From the NCBI RefSeq assembly GCF_001427585.1, contig NZ_LMGY01000016.1, positions 271,439 through 335,438 on the forward strand: a stretch of 64,000 nucleotides of DNA, read 5' to 3'. This DNA comes from Pseudoxanthomonas sp. Root630 (GTDB lineage: Bacteria; Pseudomonadota; Gammaproteobacteria; Xanthomonadales; Xanthomonadaceae). The notes under the pieces are model-generated. The model had not been told where the DNA came from, ran no database searches, and saw only the letters and a program-made list of their open reading frames with translations. Shown piece after piece: positions 27,739-37,898 of the stretch. Every line of letters begins with the position of its first letter. Positions within the stretch are counted from its first letter, which is position 1. A program made the translations under genes and the position numbers.

Positions 27739-28469
27739 GCGAGCGCTTCCGGCAGCGCGAAGCGCCCTTCAAGCAACGCGCGGCCGAGCACGATGCCCGC
27801 GCAGCCGGCCTCGCGTGCCCCGCTGATGTCCGCGACGGCGCTCACGCCACCGGAGGCCTGTACGGCCAGTGCAGGCACGACGCGCCGCAGGTGCGCATAC
27901 AGGTCCAGATTGGGACCGGTCAGCATGCCGTCGCGGGCGATGTCGGTGCACAGCAGATGGCGCAGGCCGGCGTCGGCATAGCGGGTGGCGAGCGCATCCA
28001 GTGTTTCGGCGGCGGTTTCCGTCCAGCCATGCACGGGAAGACGCCAGACGCCGCGCTCGTCGCGCCGCGTATCCAGCGCCACGGTGATGCGCTCGCTGCC
28101 GAACTCGGCGAGCCATGCCAGCACAGTGTCAGGCGCACGAACGGCCAGCGAACCGATCACCACGCGCTGCGCTCCGGCGTCGAGCAACTTCGCCACGTCG
28201 TCGCGCTCTCGCACGCCGCCGCCCGTCTGCACGCGGAGCGACGTCGTGCGCGCGATCTCCTGCAGCAGCGGCTCCAGCGTGTATCCGCCCGCGCGCGCCG
28301 CGTCCAGATCGACGAGATGCAGCCAATCGGCACCTTGCGCCGCGTAACGGGCAGCCACATCCAATGGCGTGCCGTCGTAACGGGTTTCACGCGCGTAGTC
28401 GCCCTGCGCGAGGCGCACCACGCGACCGTCGCGGACGTCGATGGCGGGGTAAACGGTGAAACCGGTCAT
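27732..28469 (-). CDS. hisA: ProFAR isomerase HisA
   Basis: A 245-residue TIM-barrel isomerase. Catalytic Asp residues are in YPAIDVRDG (Asp9 region) and [11 protein letters not shown], with phosphate loops QTGGGVRE and [11 protein letters not shown]. The ATG at 28469 overlaps the hisH stop by ATGA, which fixes the start despite a longer open frame. Confidence 0.97.
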   Translation of the reverse strand: MTGFTVYPAIDVRDGRVVRLAQGDYARETRYDGTPLDVAARYAAQGADWLHLVDLDAARAGGYTLEPLLQEIARTTSLRVQTGGGVRERDDVAKLLDAGAQRVVIGSLAVRAPDTVLAWLAEFGSERITVALDTRRDERGVWRLPVHGWTETAAETLDALATRYADAGLRHLLCTDIARDGMLTGPNLDLYAHLRRVVPALAVQASGGVSAVADISGAREAGCAGIVLGRALLEGRFALPEALAC

Positions 28470-29065
28470 TGCAATCCATACTCGATGAAGTTCTTGAGCA
28501 GCCTCGCGCCGACGCCGGCCGACCGTTCGGGATGGAACTGGGCGCCGGCGACCTGGCCGCGCTGCACGACCGCCGCGAAGCGCTGCCCGTGCTCGCTGCT
28601 GTACAGGCAATCGTCGTCGACCGGAGCCGCATAGCTATGGACGAAGTACGCGTGGTCGCCGTCCCCGATGCCTTCCACCAGCGAGCTGTCGCGGCGCCGT
28701 TGCAGCGTGTTCCAGCCCATGTGCGGCACACGGATGCCGGGCAGTACCGGCAGCTTGCGGACACGGCCCGGCAACAGGCCCAGGCATGGCGTGTCGTCTT
28801 CTTCAGAATGCGCGAACAACAGCTGCACGCCGACGCAGACCCCGAGCAACGGGCGCTCCAGCGTGCGCAGCGTGTCGACCAGGTCCAGCTCGCGCAGGCG
28901 CGCCATGCAGATCGCCGCCGCTCCCACGCCCGGCAGGATGACCCGGTCTGCGGCGCGGATCGCCGCGGCGTCGCCGGTCAGCTCTGCCTCGACGCCCAGC
29001 CGCTGCAAGGCATAACGCACCGAGCCGATGTTGGAGCCGCCGGCATCGACGAGTACGACGCGCAT
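28466..29065 (-). CDS. hisH: Imidazole glycerol phosphate synthase glutaminase subunit HisH
   Basis: A 199-residue class I glutamine amidotransferase that feeds ammonia to HisF. The nucleophile Cys is in [12 protein letters not shown] and the His-Glu pair in GAQFHPERS; the oxyanion segment ILPGVGA is present. The start shares one base with the hisB stop. Confidence 0.96.
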   Translation of the reverse strand: MRVVLVDAGGSNIGSVRYALQRLGVEAELTGDAAAIRAADRVILPGVGAAAICMARLRELDLVDTLRTLERPLLGVCVGVQLLFAHSEEDDTPCLGLLPGRVRKLPVLPGIRVPHMGWNTLQRRRDSSLVEGIGDGDHAYFVHSYAAPVDDDCLYSSEHGQRFAAVVQRGQVAGAQFHPERSAGVGARLLKNFIEYGLQ

Positions 29066-30138
29066 CAGAGCGCACCCTTGGTCGATGGCAGCTCCGCGCC
29101 TTCGCGCTTGATGGCCTGGCGCAACGCGCGCGCCAGTGCCTTGAAGCTGGCTTCGACCTTGTGGTGGTCGTTCTCGCCCTGCACCTTCAAGTTGAGGTTC
29201 AGGCCGGACGCATCGCACAGCGAGCGGAAGAAGTGCGGCACGAGTTCGGTCGGCAGGTCGCCGACCCGCTCGCGCCGGAACTCGCCGTCGAAGACGAAGT
29301 AGGGTCGGCCACTGAAATCCAGTGCGGCACTGGCCAGCGTCTCGTCCATCGGCAAGGTGAAGCCGTAGCGGCCGATGCCCCGCTTGTCGCCCAGTGCTTC
29401 CTTCAGCGCCTGGCCCAGCGCCAGGCCGGTGTCTTCGACGGTGTGGTGCTCGTCGATGTGCAGGTCGCCGTCGGCGCGCACGTCGAGGGCAAAGCCGCCA
29501 TGCTTGCCGATCTGCTCCAGCATGTGGTCGAAGAACGGCAGGCCGGTCTTCGCCACCGGCTCGGCGACGCGATCCAGGTCGACCTCGACGCGGATCTTCG
29601 TTTCCTTGGTGTTGCGCTGGACGACGGCGCGGCGCGGCGCATCGGCCAGTGCGTGGGCGATGCCGGCCCAATCCCAGTCGCCACCGAATTGCACGGTCTT
29701 CAACTGGAATGCGCGGATCTTCAGATTATCGGCGAACTGGTTGTCGGTCGGCCGGTCGCCCACCATCGCCGAGCGCGACCAGTCGATGCTGCGGTCCTGC
29801 AGGTAGGGGATGACCAGACCGATGCCGGGCTTGCGCGTGGGCTTGTTCTCATGCGGCCAGCTTTCGTCGATCAGCACGTCGCGAAACGCGATCCCCTGGC
29901 TTTCGAGGACCTGCATCATCAGATTGTGCGGACCGTCGAACGCGGCACGCGGGTACTGGTCCGAACCCAGGCCGTCCTGGTTGCTGACCATCACGAACTG
30001 GTAGCCCGCATCGCGCAGCTTCAGCAGCGCGGGGATGACGCCTGCGACGAAGCGCAGCTTCTCGTAGGCATCGATCTGGAAGTCTTCCGGCTCCTCGATC
30101 AGAGTGCCGTCACGGTCGATGAAAAGGATGGGCGTCAT
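29065..30138 (-). CDS. hisB: Bifunctional histidinol-phosphatase / imidazoleglycerol-phosphate dehydratase
   Basis: A 357-residue fusion. The N-terminal HAD phosphatase (1-165) has [13 protein letters not shown] and [11 protein letters not shown]; the C-terminal IGP dehydratase (166-357) has the manganese-ligand blocks [28 protein letters not shown] and [17 protein letters not shown]. The fusion is the gammaproteobacterial form. It overlaps hisC by ATGA. Confidence 0.97.
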   Translation of the reverse strand: MTPILFIDRDGTLIEEPEDFQIDAYEKLRFVAGVIPALLKLRDAGYQFVMVSNQDGLGSDQYPRAAFDGPHNLMMQVLESQGIAFRDVLIDESWPHENKPTRKPGIGLVIPYLQDRSIDWSRSAMVGDRPTDNQFADNLKIRAFQLKTVQFGGDWDWAGIAHALADAPRRAVVQRNTKETKIRVEVDLDRVAEPVAKTGLPFFDHMLEQIGKHGGFALDVRADGDLHIDEHHTVEDTGLALGQALKEALGDKRGIGRYGFTLPMDETLASAALDFSGRPYFVFDGEFRRERVGDLPTELVPHFFRSLCDASGLNLNLKVQGENDHHKVEASFKALARALRQAIKREGAELPSTKGAL

Positions 30139-31217
30139 GCCGCCTGCTCCCGGGCGTTGAGGGCCGCGATCACACGGTCGTTCTGGGCCGGCGAGCCGAT
30201 GGTGATGCGCAGGGCGTCACCCAGCTGCGGTGCCGCCCGCTGATCGCGGACCACCACCCCGGTGGACAACAGCGCCCGGAATGCGCGCTCGGCGTCATCG
30301 AAACGCGCCAGCAGATAGTTGCCCTGCGACGGATAGACGCGACGCACGCCCGGCGACCGCGCCAACGCCTCATGCAGGCGACTGCGCTCACTGCGCACCA
30401 GCGCGATCCGTTCGCGCGTCTGCGCCAGCGCCGCGTCGGACAGTCCCGCCAACGCCAGGTCGGCACAGGGCGTGGGCACCGGATAGGGGGCCTGGCAGCG
30501 TTGCAGGACGGCGATCAGTGCTTCGTCGCCGATCACCACGCCGATGCGCGCGGCGGCCAGTGCGTGCGCCTTGGACAGCGTCCGCAGCACGGCGATGTTC
30601 GATTGCGTGGCCAGCAGCGTTGTCGCCGACGGGCCATCGGCGAACTCGCCGTAGGCCTCGTCCACCACCACCAGCGCCTTGCCTTCCAGCGCACGGGCGA
30701 GCGCGGCGATGCCGTCGAGCGGAATGGAAGCGCCCGCGGGATTGGAAGGCGAACACAGGAAGACCAGCTTGGCACGCTGCGCCAGCGCGGCGCCGCGGAT
30801 CGCGTCCAGATCGGCAGTGAAACCGGCAGCATCGTCCACGAGCGGCACGTCGACGAGCGGCGCGCCCTGCAGGCGCGCGCAGACCGCGTACATGCCGAAC
30901 ACAGGCGGGGTAACCACGACCGCGTCCTGTCCCGGGACGCACAACGCGCGCACGAGCAGGTCGATGGCTTCGTCACTGCCACGACCGACCAGCAGCGCTT
31001 CAGGCGCGACGCCGTAAAGCCCGGCGAGGCGCGCACGCAAGGCCGGCGGTTGCGGATCGGGATACCGGCGACTGCGCCCTTCCCCGTCGGCGGGATTAGA
31101 CCAGGCCGATTCGTTCGCGTTGAGCCACACGTCGCCGCGCAGCGCTTCGCTGCGCGCCGACTTGTAGCCGGCGAAGTCGCGCAGGTCCGGGCGCACCAAT
31201 GAGAGCAACGCGCTCAT
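30135..31217 (-). CDS. hisC: Histidinol-phosphate aminotransferase
   Basis: A 360-residue PLP fold-type I aminotransferase. It shows NANESAW near the start, [15 protein letters not shown], and the Schiff-base Lys in [15 protein letters not shown]. The ATG at 31217 overlaps hisD by ATGA. Confidence 0.96.
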   Translation of the reverse strand: MSALLSLVRPDLRDFAGYKSARSEALRGDVWLNANESAWSNPADGEGRSRRYPDPQPPALRARLAGLYGVAPEALLVGRGSDEAIDLLVRALCVPGQDAVVVTPPVFGMYAVCARLQGAPLVDVPLVDDAAGFTADLDAIRGAALAQRAKLVFLCSPSNPAGASIPLDGIAALARALEGKALVVVDEAYGEFADGPSATTLLATQSNIAVLRTLSKAHALAAARIGVVIGDEALIAVLQRCQAPYPVPTPCADLALAGLSDAALAQTRERIALVRSERSRLHEALARSPGVRRVYPSQGNYLLARFDDAERAFRALLSTGVVVRDQRAAPQLGDALRITIGSPAQNDRVIAALNAREQAA

Positions 31218-32527
31218 GCGGCCACCCTGCCCAATCGCAGCGCAACGGCATTGGCGTGCGCATCCAGGCCTTCCGCCCGCGCCAGCGTCAGCGCACAGGC
31301 ACCGATGGCGCCGATGCCGGCACGGCTCGCCGACTGCACGCTGACGAAGTTCTGGAAGCTCGCCACGCTGACGCCGCTGTAGGCCCGTGCGGCACCTGCC
31401 GTCGGCAACACGTGGTTGGTGCCGCTGCAATAGTCGCCCAACGCTTCCGGCGTGTAGTCGCCGAGGAACACCGAGCCCGCCGCTTCAACGCGCTCGAGCC
31501 ACGCACGCGGCTCGCGCAGCGCCAGGATCAGGTGCTCCGGTGCGTAGCGGTTGCTGATGGCGAAGGCGTCGTCCAGCGTCGCGACCCGGATCAGCCGAGA
31601 TGCCGACAGTGCCTGCCGTGCGATGTCGGCGCGATCCAGGGCTGCGAGCTGCGTCGCAAGCTCGTCCTGCACGCGCGCGATCAATGCATCGTCGTCGCTC
31701 AGCAACAACACCTGCGAATCCGGGCCGTGCTCGGCCTGCGACAGCAGGTCCGCCGCGACGAAGGCGGCATCGGCGCCGGCATCGGCGATCACCACTACCT
31801 CGGACGGTCCGGCCGGCATGTCGATGGCAGCGGCGCCGCTTTGCGCCACCTGCTGCTTGGCTTCGGTGACGTAGCTGTTGCCGGGCCCGTACAGCTTGTC
31901 GCACGCCGGCACGCTCTCGGTGCCGAACGCCATCGCGGCGATCGCCTGCGCGCCGCCCAGCTTGAATACGCGCCGTACGCCGGTCAGTTGCGCGGCGACC
32001 AGCACTGCGGGGTCGGCGGTACCGTCCTTGCGCGGCGGCGTGCACAGCACGACCTCGCGGCAGCCCGCCAGCCGCGCCGGCACGCCCAGCATCAGCGCCG
32101 TGGACGGTAGCGGCGCCGTGCCTGCGGGCACGTACAGGCCGACGCGCGGGATCGGCCGGATGACGCGTTCGCAGACCACGCCCGGTGCGGTTTCCACCGC
32201 ATACGGCTGCGCCATGCCGGCCTTGTGGAACGCCTCGATACGCTGGGCCGCATCCAGCATCGCCTCGCGCAGTTCCGTGGACACCGCGGTGTGCGCGGCG
32301 GCGAATTCCTCGTCGCTGACGGCAAAGCTGGCCAGTTCCACCCCGTCGAAACGGGCAGTCACGTCGCGCAGCGCCGCGTCGCCGCGCGTACGCACATCGG
32401 CCAGCAGGCCGGCGACCGCATCGCGCGTGCGCTGCGCCACGGTCTGCACCGGACGTGCGAGCAATGCCTCGCGTGCGGCTTCGTCGAGCGCGGTCCAGTC
32501 GTAACGGGGAGCGGGCGACGCGCTCAT
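31214..32527 (-). CDS. hisD: Histidinol dehydrogenase
   Basis: A 437-residue zinc enzyme that carries out the last two oxidations of histidine synthesis. It has [39 protein letters not shown] and the [10 protein letters not shown] block with catalytic/metal residues. It overlaps both hisG and hisC by ATGA. Confidence 0.97.
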   Translation of the reverse strand: MSASPAPRYDWTALDEAAREALLARPVQTVAQRTRDAVAGLLADVRTRGDAALRDVTARFDGVELASFAVSDEEFAAAHTAVSTELREAMLDAAQRIEAFHKAGMAQPYAVETAPGVVCERVIRPIPRVGLYVPAGTAPLPSTALMLGVPARLAGCREVVLCTPPRKDGTADPAVLVAAQLTGVRRVFKLGGAQAIAAMAFGTESVPACDKLYGPGNSYVTEAKQQVAQSGAAAIDMPAGPSEVVVIADAGADAAFVAADLLSQAEHGPDSQVLLLSDDDALIARVQDELATQLAALDRADIARQALSASRLIRVATLDDAFAISNRYAPEHLILALREPRAWLERVEAAGSVFLGDYTPEALGDYCSGTNHVLPTAGAARAYSGVSVASFQNFVSVQSASRAGIGAIGACALTLARAEGLDAHANAVALRLGRVAA

Positions 32528-33438
32528 GCCAGCGACCTCTCGACCGACAGCACCATCAGCCCCTGCGCACCAGCCCGCTGCAATTCTTCCAGCCGCTGCC
32601 AGGTGACCGCGCCATGGCACATCGCCTGCAGCGACACCGGACCTTCGTCGTTGCCCGGCAGCGCGACCACGCCATCGCTGTCCGTCAGCAGGCGCGCCAG
32701 CGCCGGCACGATGTCGCGTTCGGCACGGAACATCAGCAGTTTGCTGTCCTTGAGTTTCAGTACGCCATCCAGGCGGCGGAGCAGCATGTCGGCCAGACCG
32801 GCGCGTGCGTCATCGAAGGAGCGCGCAGGACCGGCCAGGACGGCCTCGCTGTCCAGCAGCGTTTCCACCGGTTTGAGCTGATTCGCGGCCAGCGTGGCAC
32901 CGCTGGACACCAGGTCGCAGATCAGGTCCGCGGTACCCAGCTTCGGGGCGATCTCCACCGAACCGGACAGCTCGACCACCGCGGCATCGATGCCCCGCGC
33001 CTGCAGCCACTGGCGCAGGACGGACGGGTAACTCGTGGCGATGCGCAGGCCTTGCAGTTGTCCGGGGCCGGTCCATTCCCAGCTGTCGGGAATCGCCAGC
33101 ATCAGGCGGCAGCTGCCGAATCCCAGAGGACGCAGTTCTCGGTAGGCCTGCGGCAAACCGATCAAGGCACGCTCGCCGGCCTGTTCGTCCAGTTCGTTGC
33201 GGCCGACGATGCCGAAATCGCAGACGCCGTCGGCAATCAGGCCCGGGATGTCGTCGTCGCGCACCAGCAACAGGTCGACCGGCAGCGATTCGCCATAGCA
33301 GAACAGCTTGTCGCGGCTTTCTCGCCAGCTCAGGCCACAGGCGGCCAACAGGGTGCGCGCCGGCTCGGCGAGCCGCCCGCTCTTCTGTATGGCGATGCGC
33401 AGACGCTCGCGCGTCGCGGGGGTCAGGGAGGGACTCAT
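32524..33438 (-). CDS. hisG: ATP phosphoribosyltransferase, long form
   Basis: A 304-residue HisG with the catalytic domains ([51 protein letters not shown]) and a C-terminal domain of about 75 residues typical of the long HisG_L form, the histidine-feedback module. Long HisG does not need HisZ, and none is present. The start lies eight bases after the TrpR-like gene stop. Confidence 0.96.
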   Translation of the reverse strand: MSPSLTPATRERLRIAIQKSGRLAEPARTLLAACGLSWRESRDKLFCYGESLPVDLLLVRDDDIPGLIADGVCDFGIVGRNELDEQAGERALIGLPQAYRELRPLGFGSCRLMLAIPDSWEWTGPGQLQGLRIATSYPSVLRQWLQARGIDAAVVELSGSVEIAPKLGTADLICDLVSSGATLAANQLKPVETLLDSEAVLAGPARSFDDARAGLADMLLRRLDGVLKLKDSKLLMFRAERDIVPALARLLTDSDGVVALPGNDEGPVSLQAMCHGAVTWQRLEELQRAGAQGLMVLSVERSLA

Positions 33439-33446
33439 CGGGATAC

Positions 33447-33773
33447 TCAGTGGGAAGCAGTGGCCGTCGCCGCCTGCTGGCGGTGGACGGCGGCGGCATA
33501 ACCGCCTGCGCCGCGCTCGAGGGTGCGAGCGACGCGGCCAATCGTGGTGACACTGACCTGGGTGAGGTCGTGGATTTCCCGGTACGGGACACCCTTCAGC
33601 AGCAGGGGCACCACGCGCCAACGGTCGGCCATGGCCTCCAGCTCGGCGGGGGTACACAGGTCTTCCAGGAACGCGCGCATCTCGCCCGCCTCCGCCAACG
33701 CGGTCAGGGCCTCGGAAAGGGCCTGCAGCGGCGCGTTGTCGGCGACTTCTTCCTGGGTGGGGCGGCGTTTCAT
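33447..33773 (-). CDS. TrpR-superfamily regulator (YerC/YecD type), probable his operon repressor
   Basis: A 108-residue all-helical DNA-binding protein. The segment [53 protein letters not shown] matches the TrpR-fold YerC/YecD group, with the helix-turn-helix at [19 protein letters not shown]. It is the first gene before hisG (8-bp gap), and a perfect operator-like palindrome lies 18 bp upstream. I infer an autoregulated repressor of histidine biosynthesis that probably senses histidine. No Shine-Dalgarno is visible before the ATG at 33773; an in-frame TTG at 33785 is the alternative start. Confidence 0.9.
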   Translation of the reverse strand: MKRRPTQEEVADNAPLQALSEALTALAEAGEMRAFLEDLCTPAELEAMADRWRVVPLLLKGVPYREIHDLTQVSVTTIGRVARTLERGAGGYAAAVHRQQAATATASH

Positions 33774-33790
33774 GGGCGGGATCAACGCAC

Positions 33791-33840
33791 TAATGTATTA
33801 ACGTGCTAATACATTAATTCACTAAGGCGCGCTCCGTCAA
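33791..33840 (-). promoter_or_regulatory. Promoter and operator of the histidine operon
   Basis: TAATGTATTA (33791-33800) and TAATACATTA (33807-33816) are perfect inverted 10-bp arms around a 6-bp spacer ACGTGC. On the minus strand a -35-like TTGACG (33840-33835) is followed after 18 bp by TAATGT (33816-33811), so the operator covers the -10 box and the start site. The sequence is AT-rich against a very GC-rich background. Binding by the adjacent TrpR-like protein is inference. Confidence 0.75.
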
Positions 33841-34012
33841 CCCGGGTCTTGTCTGGAATGGCGGCGTTTTTCCGTTACTTCCGGCATAGCCACACCAGGG
33901 GACCGACGATGGGCTGGAGCGGGCAAGGACGATGAGTACACTGCCAAGGACGCCGGACCGCCGGCCCGGCGCCATCGCCGGAAGGCGGACAGGCCACCCG
34001 GGGGGGATGGGC

Positions 34013-35839
34013 ATGCAGGGACGACCCACTGACGGAACACGCCATCGGCGCTGGCTGGCCTGGCTGTTCGTGCTGCTCCTCTGGCCCATGGCCGCCACGG
34101 CCTCCAGTCCGGCACGCATCGGCGCCGACGCCAGTTACGCCGCGCTCGCGCCCAACACGACCTACCTTCACGACGCCGGTGGCGCGGCGACGCTGGAAGA
34201 AGCCGACCGCCTGCTCGACACCGGCCGCTTCGCCCCGCTGCCGAACGGCGACGCCTCCTTCGGGTTCCAGACCGGCGCGTTCTGGTTCCATGTCGAGGTC
34301 ACCAATGCGAACGCCCGCGAGCAGCGCTGGCTGCTCGTGCAGCAGTACGCGCTGAGCGATCGGATCGATGTCTACGCGCGCTACCCCGACGGACGCACGG
34401 TGCACCACACCGGCGGCGACACTTTCCCGTTCGAGCATCGCAGCATCCGCTACCGGCACCCGAACTTCTGGCTGGACCTGCCCACCGGCCAGCCGGTGGA
34501 CCTGCTGGTGCGGGTGCAGAGCCAGAGCTCGATGCAGGTGCCGCTGTTCCTGTACACGCCCGCCGCCTTCGCCGAACTCTCGCGCGACGGCCAGCTCGGC
34601 ATCGGCATCTACTACGGCATCCTGGTCGCGCTGTTCTTCTACAACCTGGTGTTGTGGCTGGTGCTGCGCGATGGCAGCTACTTCTGGTACCTGTTCCACA
34701 TCACCGCGTTCGGCCTGGTGCTGTTCACCCTCAATGGGCTGGGCTTCGAATACTTCTGGCCGCATTCCACCTGGCTCGCCGACAAATCGGTGCCGCTGTC
34801 GGTCTGCCTGGCGCAGATCGGCATGCAGCAGTTCTCGCGGACGTTCCTCGGGCTGCACACGCGATGGCGCCTGGGCGACCGCATCAGCAGGGGCATCATC
34901 GCGTTCTTCGTGCTGCTCGGCATCGCCGCCACGCAGCTGCCTTACCACGTGGCCACGCCGATCGCGTCGGCGGCGGTATTCCCGAGCATCCTGTGGATCG
35001 CGGTGATCACGCTGGTGGTGGTGCGCAGTGGTTACCGCCCGGCGAAGGTGTTCCTGCTGGCCTGGGCGATGTTCCTGCTGGGCACCGGCATCTTCGTCGC
35101 ACTGGCCTTCGGCCTGCTGCCCAAGACCTTCATGACCGAGTACGGCGTGCAGATCGGCTCGGCGCTGGAGATGCTGCTGCTGTCGGTGGCCCTGGGCTAC
35201 CGCTACGCCGCGCTGCGCAACGAGAACGAGCGCATCGTGCGCGATGCGAAGAACCAGCTCGAGGAACAGGTCATCACCCGCACGGCCGAACTGCGGCAGG
35301 CGATGTCCGAACTGGAAAGCGCGCACCACAGGCTAAGCGAATCCAGCCGCCTCGACGGGCTGACCGATCTCTACAACCGCACGCACTTCCGCGAAGCGTT
35401 CGAGCACCTGCTGTCGCAGTCGCGCAACTCGCAGCGGCCGATCTCGCTGCTGATGATCGACCTGGACCACTTCAAGCGGATCAACGACTCCTACGGCCAC
35501 CTGGTCGGCGACGACTGCCTGCGCTGCACGTCGAACACCCTGGCCGAGACGCTGCGCCCGCACGGCGCGTTGCTGGCGCGCTTCGGCGGCGAGGAGTTCA
35601 TCGCCGCCCTGCCCGGCATGGGCCTGGGCGAAGCCAGCGTGGTGGCCGAGGAGCTGCGCCAGGCCCTGCGTGCGCAACCGTGCCGCAGCGGCGAACTGGA
35701 GATCGCGGTGTCCGCCAGCATCGGCGTGCACTGCGTGGACCTGGAAGCACGCGACAGCCTGGAGTCCGCGCTACAGGTCGCGGACCAGGCGCTCTACACC
35801 GCCAAGGCCGAGGGCCGCGACTGCGTGCGGACGTTGTGA
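34013..35839 (+). CDS. 7TMR-DISM diguanylate cyclase
   Basis: A 608-residue inner-membrane sensor from the chosen ATG 34013, which has a run of seven G six bases upstream and starts a good signal peptide (RHRRWLAWLFVLLLWPMAATA); in-frame ATGs at 33932 and 34007 are alternatives. A periplasmic 7TMR-DISMED2-like beta domain (LEEADRLLDTGRFAPL...FWFHVEVTN) precedes seven membrane helices, a coiled coil and a GGDEF domain with intact FGGEEF, so c-di-GMP synthesis is expected. The ligand of the external domain is unknown. It is divergent from the his operon. Confidence 0.93.
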   Translation: MQGRPTDGTRHRRWLAWLFVLLLWPMAATASSPARIGADASYAALAPNTTYLHDAGGAATLEEADRLLDTGRFAPLPNGDASFGFQTGAFWFHVEVTNANAREQRWLLVQQYALSDRIDVYARYPDGRTVHHTGGDTFPFEHRSIRYRHPNFWLDLPTGQPVDLLVRVQSQSSMQVPLFLYTPAAFAELSRDGQLGIGIYYGILVALFFYNLVLWLVLRDGSYFWYLFHITAFGLVLFTLNGLGFEYFWPHSTWLADKSVPLSVCLAQIGMQQFSRTFLGLHTRWRLGDRISRGIIAFFVLLGIAATQLPYHVATPIASAAVFPSILWIAVITLVVVRSGYRPAKVFLLAWAMFLLGTGIFVALAFGLLPKTFMTEYGVQIGSALEMLLLSVALGYRYAALRNENERIVRDAKNQLEEQVITRTAELRQAMSELESAHHRLSESSRLDGLTDLYNRTHFREAFEHLLSQSRNSQRPISLLMIDLDHFKRINDSYGHLVGDDCLRCTSNTLAETLRPHGALLARFGGEEFIAALPGMGLGEASVVAEELRQALRAQPCRSGELEIAVSASIGVHCVDLEARDSLESALQVADQALYTAKAEGRDCVRTL

Positions 35840-35854
35840 AGCGACAGGGTCTAC

Positions 35855-35998
35855 TGCAGGAGCGAAGCAAGTCGCGACCGTGAATCGTAAGCGCACCGAA
35901 CTTGTGTCAAACCATCGCCTCAACCACCGCACCGTCACTGGTTGCCTTGGCATCAGGGCAGGTTCGTTCGTCCGGTCGCGACTTGCGTCGCTCCTACA
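35855..35998. repeat. Paired REP-like repeat, inverted arms
   Basis: The arm at 35855-35880 (TGCAGGAGCGAAGCAAGTCG...) and its near reverse complement at 35973-35998 (two mismatches) flank 92 bp. It is the same family as the pair at 10652-10797, with a different central sequence. It fills the gap between the diguanylate cyclase gene and the ammonia-lyase gene. Confidence 0.8.
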
Positions 35999-36007
35999 GC
36001 TTCTTCC

Positions 36008-37897
36008 TCAGCGGTTACGCACCGCCGAAAGGATCTCGCCCGATTCCACCAGGCGAACCGCGGTAGCGACTTCGCCGTCGAGCGCGCGGTCGCGGTCGAG
36101 GAACGGAATCTTCGCGCGGATGGCTGCGTGGGCGGCCGCGACGGCATGTCCCGGATGGAACGCTTCGCTGGCTGCGAGCGCCGCGCGCAGCGCGTCCACT
36201 TCTTCCAGGAAGCCTTCACGGCCTTCGACACCTGGCGACGGGCCGCCGGACACTTTTGCCGCCATGCCTTCGGCATCGGCCCGGTCCGCCAGCGCACGCG
36301 CGGCATTGATCATGTCGCGGCGCAGATCGAGCGCCTGCGCGGCGGTATAGAGCTCCAGCGCCAGCACCTTGCCGAGGTCCTGGGTCATCGCCAGCACGTG
36401 GCGCGCTTCGTTGGCGCCCATCGACACATGGTCTTCCGCATTCGCGCTGGTCGGCACCGAGAACACGCTGGCCGGGTGCGCGCGGCTGGCCAGGTCGTTG
36501 ACGATGGCGGCCGCGCTGTACTGCACGATCATGTGGCCCGACTCGGTGCCGTCCTCGTTACCGATCAGGAACGCAGGCAGACCGTCGTTGGTCGCGGGGT
36601 CGACCAGCTTGTTCAAGCGGCGCTCCGAGATCGACGCCAGCGTCGGGATGGCGGCTTTCACGTAGCTCATCGCGAGCGCGAGCGGCATGCCATGGAAATG
36701 GCCGGCGGAGATCACCTGCTCTTCGACGTGCTCGGCTTCCCGGTCCGGGAACACCAGTGGATTGTCGGTAACCGAATTGAGCTCGATCTCCAGCACGCGC
36801 TTGGCCTGCTCCACCGCATCGCGCACGGCGCCATGCACCTGCGGGATGCAGCGCAGCGAATAACTGTCCTGCGGCTGGTGCTTCTTGCCGCCGCGGAACG
36901 GCATGAAGCGCCGGTAGAACTTCTCGCGACCATGGCGTTGCCCCGTGGGCACCCAATCCCAGCCGATGTCGAAGCGTAGCGCCTGCGCTTCCGGCGTATC
37001 CCAGCTGTCCGGCAGCCAGGTGCGGAAGCGCGGCACCAGATGGTAGGGAATGTCGGCCAGCGTCGAGCCGTCCAGCAATTCGCGCAGGCGCGCGGCGACA
37101 TGCACCTGGCCCGGATGCGGACGCAGCGCGTGCACTTCCTCGGCGAACGCACCAAGCCGACCGGCGAAGGCATCGATCGTCATCGCGGCGGCGAGATCCG
37201 CCGTATCCAGCAACTGGTCAAGGCGGTACGCGGCCAGCACGCCCATGGCAAGCATCTGTGCGGTGCCATTGTTCAGCGCCAGGCCTTCCTTGTAGGACAG
37301 CGATACCGGCGAGAGGCCGGCGCGCTTCAGCGCCTCGGCGCCCGGCATGCGTTCGCCTTCATGGAAGGCTTCGCCGCCCCCCAGCAAGACGATGGCGAGG
37401 TGCGAGAGCGGCGCGAGGTCGCCCGATGCGCCCACCGATCCCAGCGACGGCACCACCGGCACGATGCCGGCGTTGAGCATCGCGGCGAGGGCCTGCAAGG
37501 TCTCCACGCGGATGCCGGAGTGCCCCTTCAGCAACGTGTTGATGCGGATGCCGAGCATGGCCCGCACGATCTCCGGCGCCATCGGCTCGCCCACGCACAC
37601 CGCGTGCGTGACGATCAGGTTGTACTGCAGTTCTTCATGCAGCGAACGCCCGGACTTCGTCGCGCCCGGCAGTTCGTCGCGCACCGGGTGCGCACCCAGC
37701 AGCTTGTCGGCGTTGCTGCCGAAGCCAGTGGAGACGCCATAGATCGGCTCCTCGCGGCGGACCTGTTCGGCCAGGAAGTCGGCCGCACGCGCGACGGCCT
37801 TCAGCGCGCCCTTGTCCAGTTCGACGCTGGCGCCGAACGCGATCTCGACCAGCTTGTCGCGGGTCAGCGACCTGCCATCCAACAGGATCGGTTTCAT
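36008..37897 (-). CDS. hutH: Histidine/aromatic amino acid ammonia-lyase, long variant
   Basis: A 629-residue MIO enzyme, about 120 residues longer than ordinary HutH (near 510). The MIO-forming Ala-Ser-Gly is at residues 157-159 (GSVGASGDLAPLSH), with the catalytic Tyr53 in PIYGVSTGFG. The substrate-selectivity pair is Thr97-His98, close to the Ser-His of histidine lyases and unlike His-Leu or Phe-Leu of tyrosine/phenylalanine lyases. An insertion of about 60 residues (277-341, rich in Trp and Arg) stands before QDSYSLRCIPQVHGA. It begins one base after the hisS stop, and no hutU, hutI or hutG is present, so a histidine-degradation role is not assured. Confidence 0.85.
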   Translation of the reverse strand: MKPILLDGRSLTRDKLVEIAFGASVELDKGALKAVARAADFLAEQVRREEPIYGVSTGFGSNADKLLGAHPVRDELPGATKSGRSLHEELQYNLIVTHAVCVGEPMAPEIVRAMLGIRINTLLKGHSGIRVETLQALAAMLNAGIVPVVPSLGSVGASGDLAPLSHLAIVLLGGGEAFHEGERMPGAEALKRAGLSPVSLSYKEGLALNNGTAQMLAMGVLAAYRLDQLLDTADLAAAMTIDAFAGRLGAFAEEVHALRPHPGQVHVAARLRELLDGSTLADIPYHLVPRFRTWLPDSWDTPEAQALRFDIGWDWVPTGQRHGREKFYRRFMPFRGGKKHQPQDSYSLRCIPQVHGAVRDAVEQAKRVLEIELNSVTDNPLVFPDREAEHVEEQVISAGHFHGMPLALAMSYVKAAIPTLASISERRLNKLVDPATNDGLPAFLIGNEDGTESGHMIVQYSAAAIVNDLASRAHPASVFSVPTSANAEDHVSMGANEARHVLAMTQDLGKVLALELYTAAQALDLRRDMINAARALADRADAEGMAAKVSGGPSPGVEGREGFLEEVDALRAALAASEAFHPGHAVAAAHAAIRAKIPFLDRDRALDGEVATAVRLVESGEILSAVRNR

Positions 37898-37898
37898 G

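Noticed and set aside
26350..33440. A histidine leader-peptide attenuator for the his operon
   Set aside because: Upstream of the first gene there is a palindromic operator close to the start, no His-rich short ORF and no terminator, so attenuation is not supported here.
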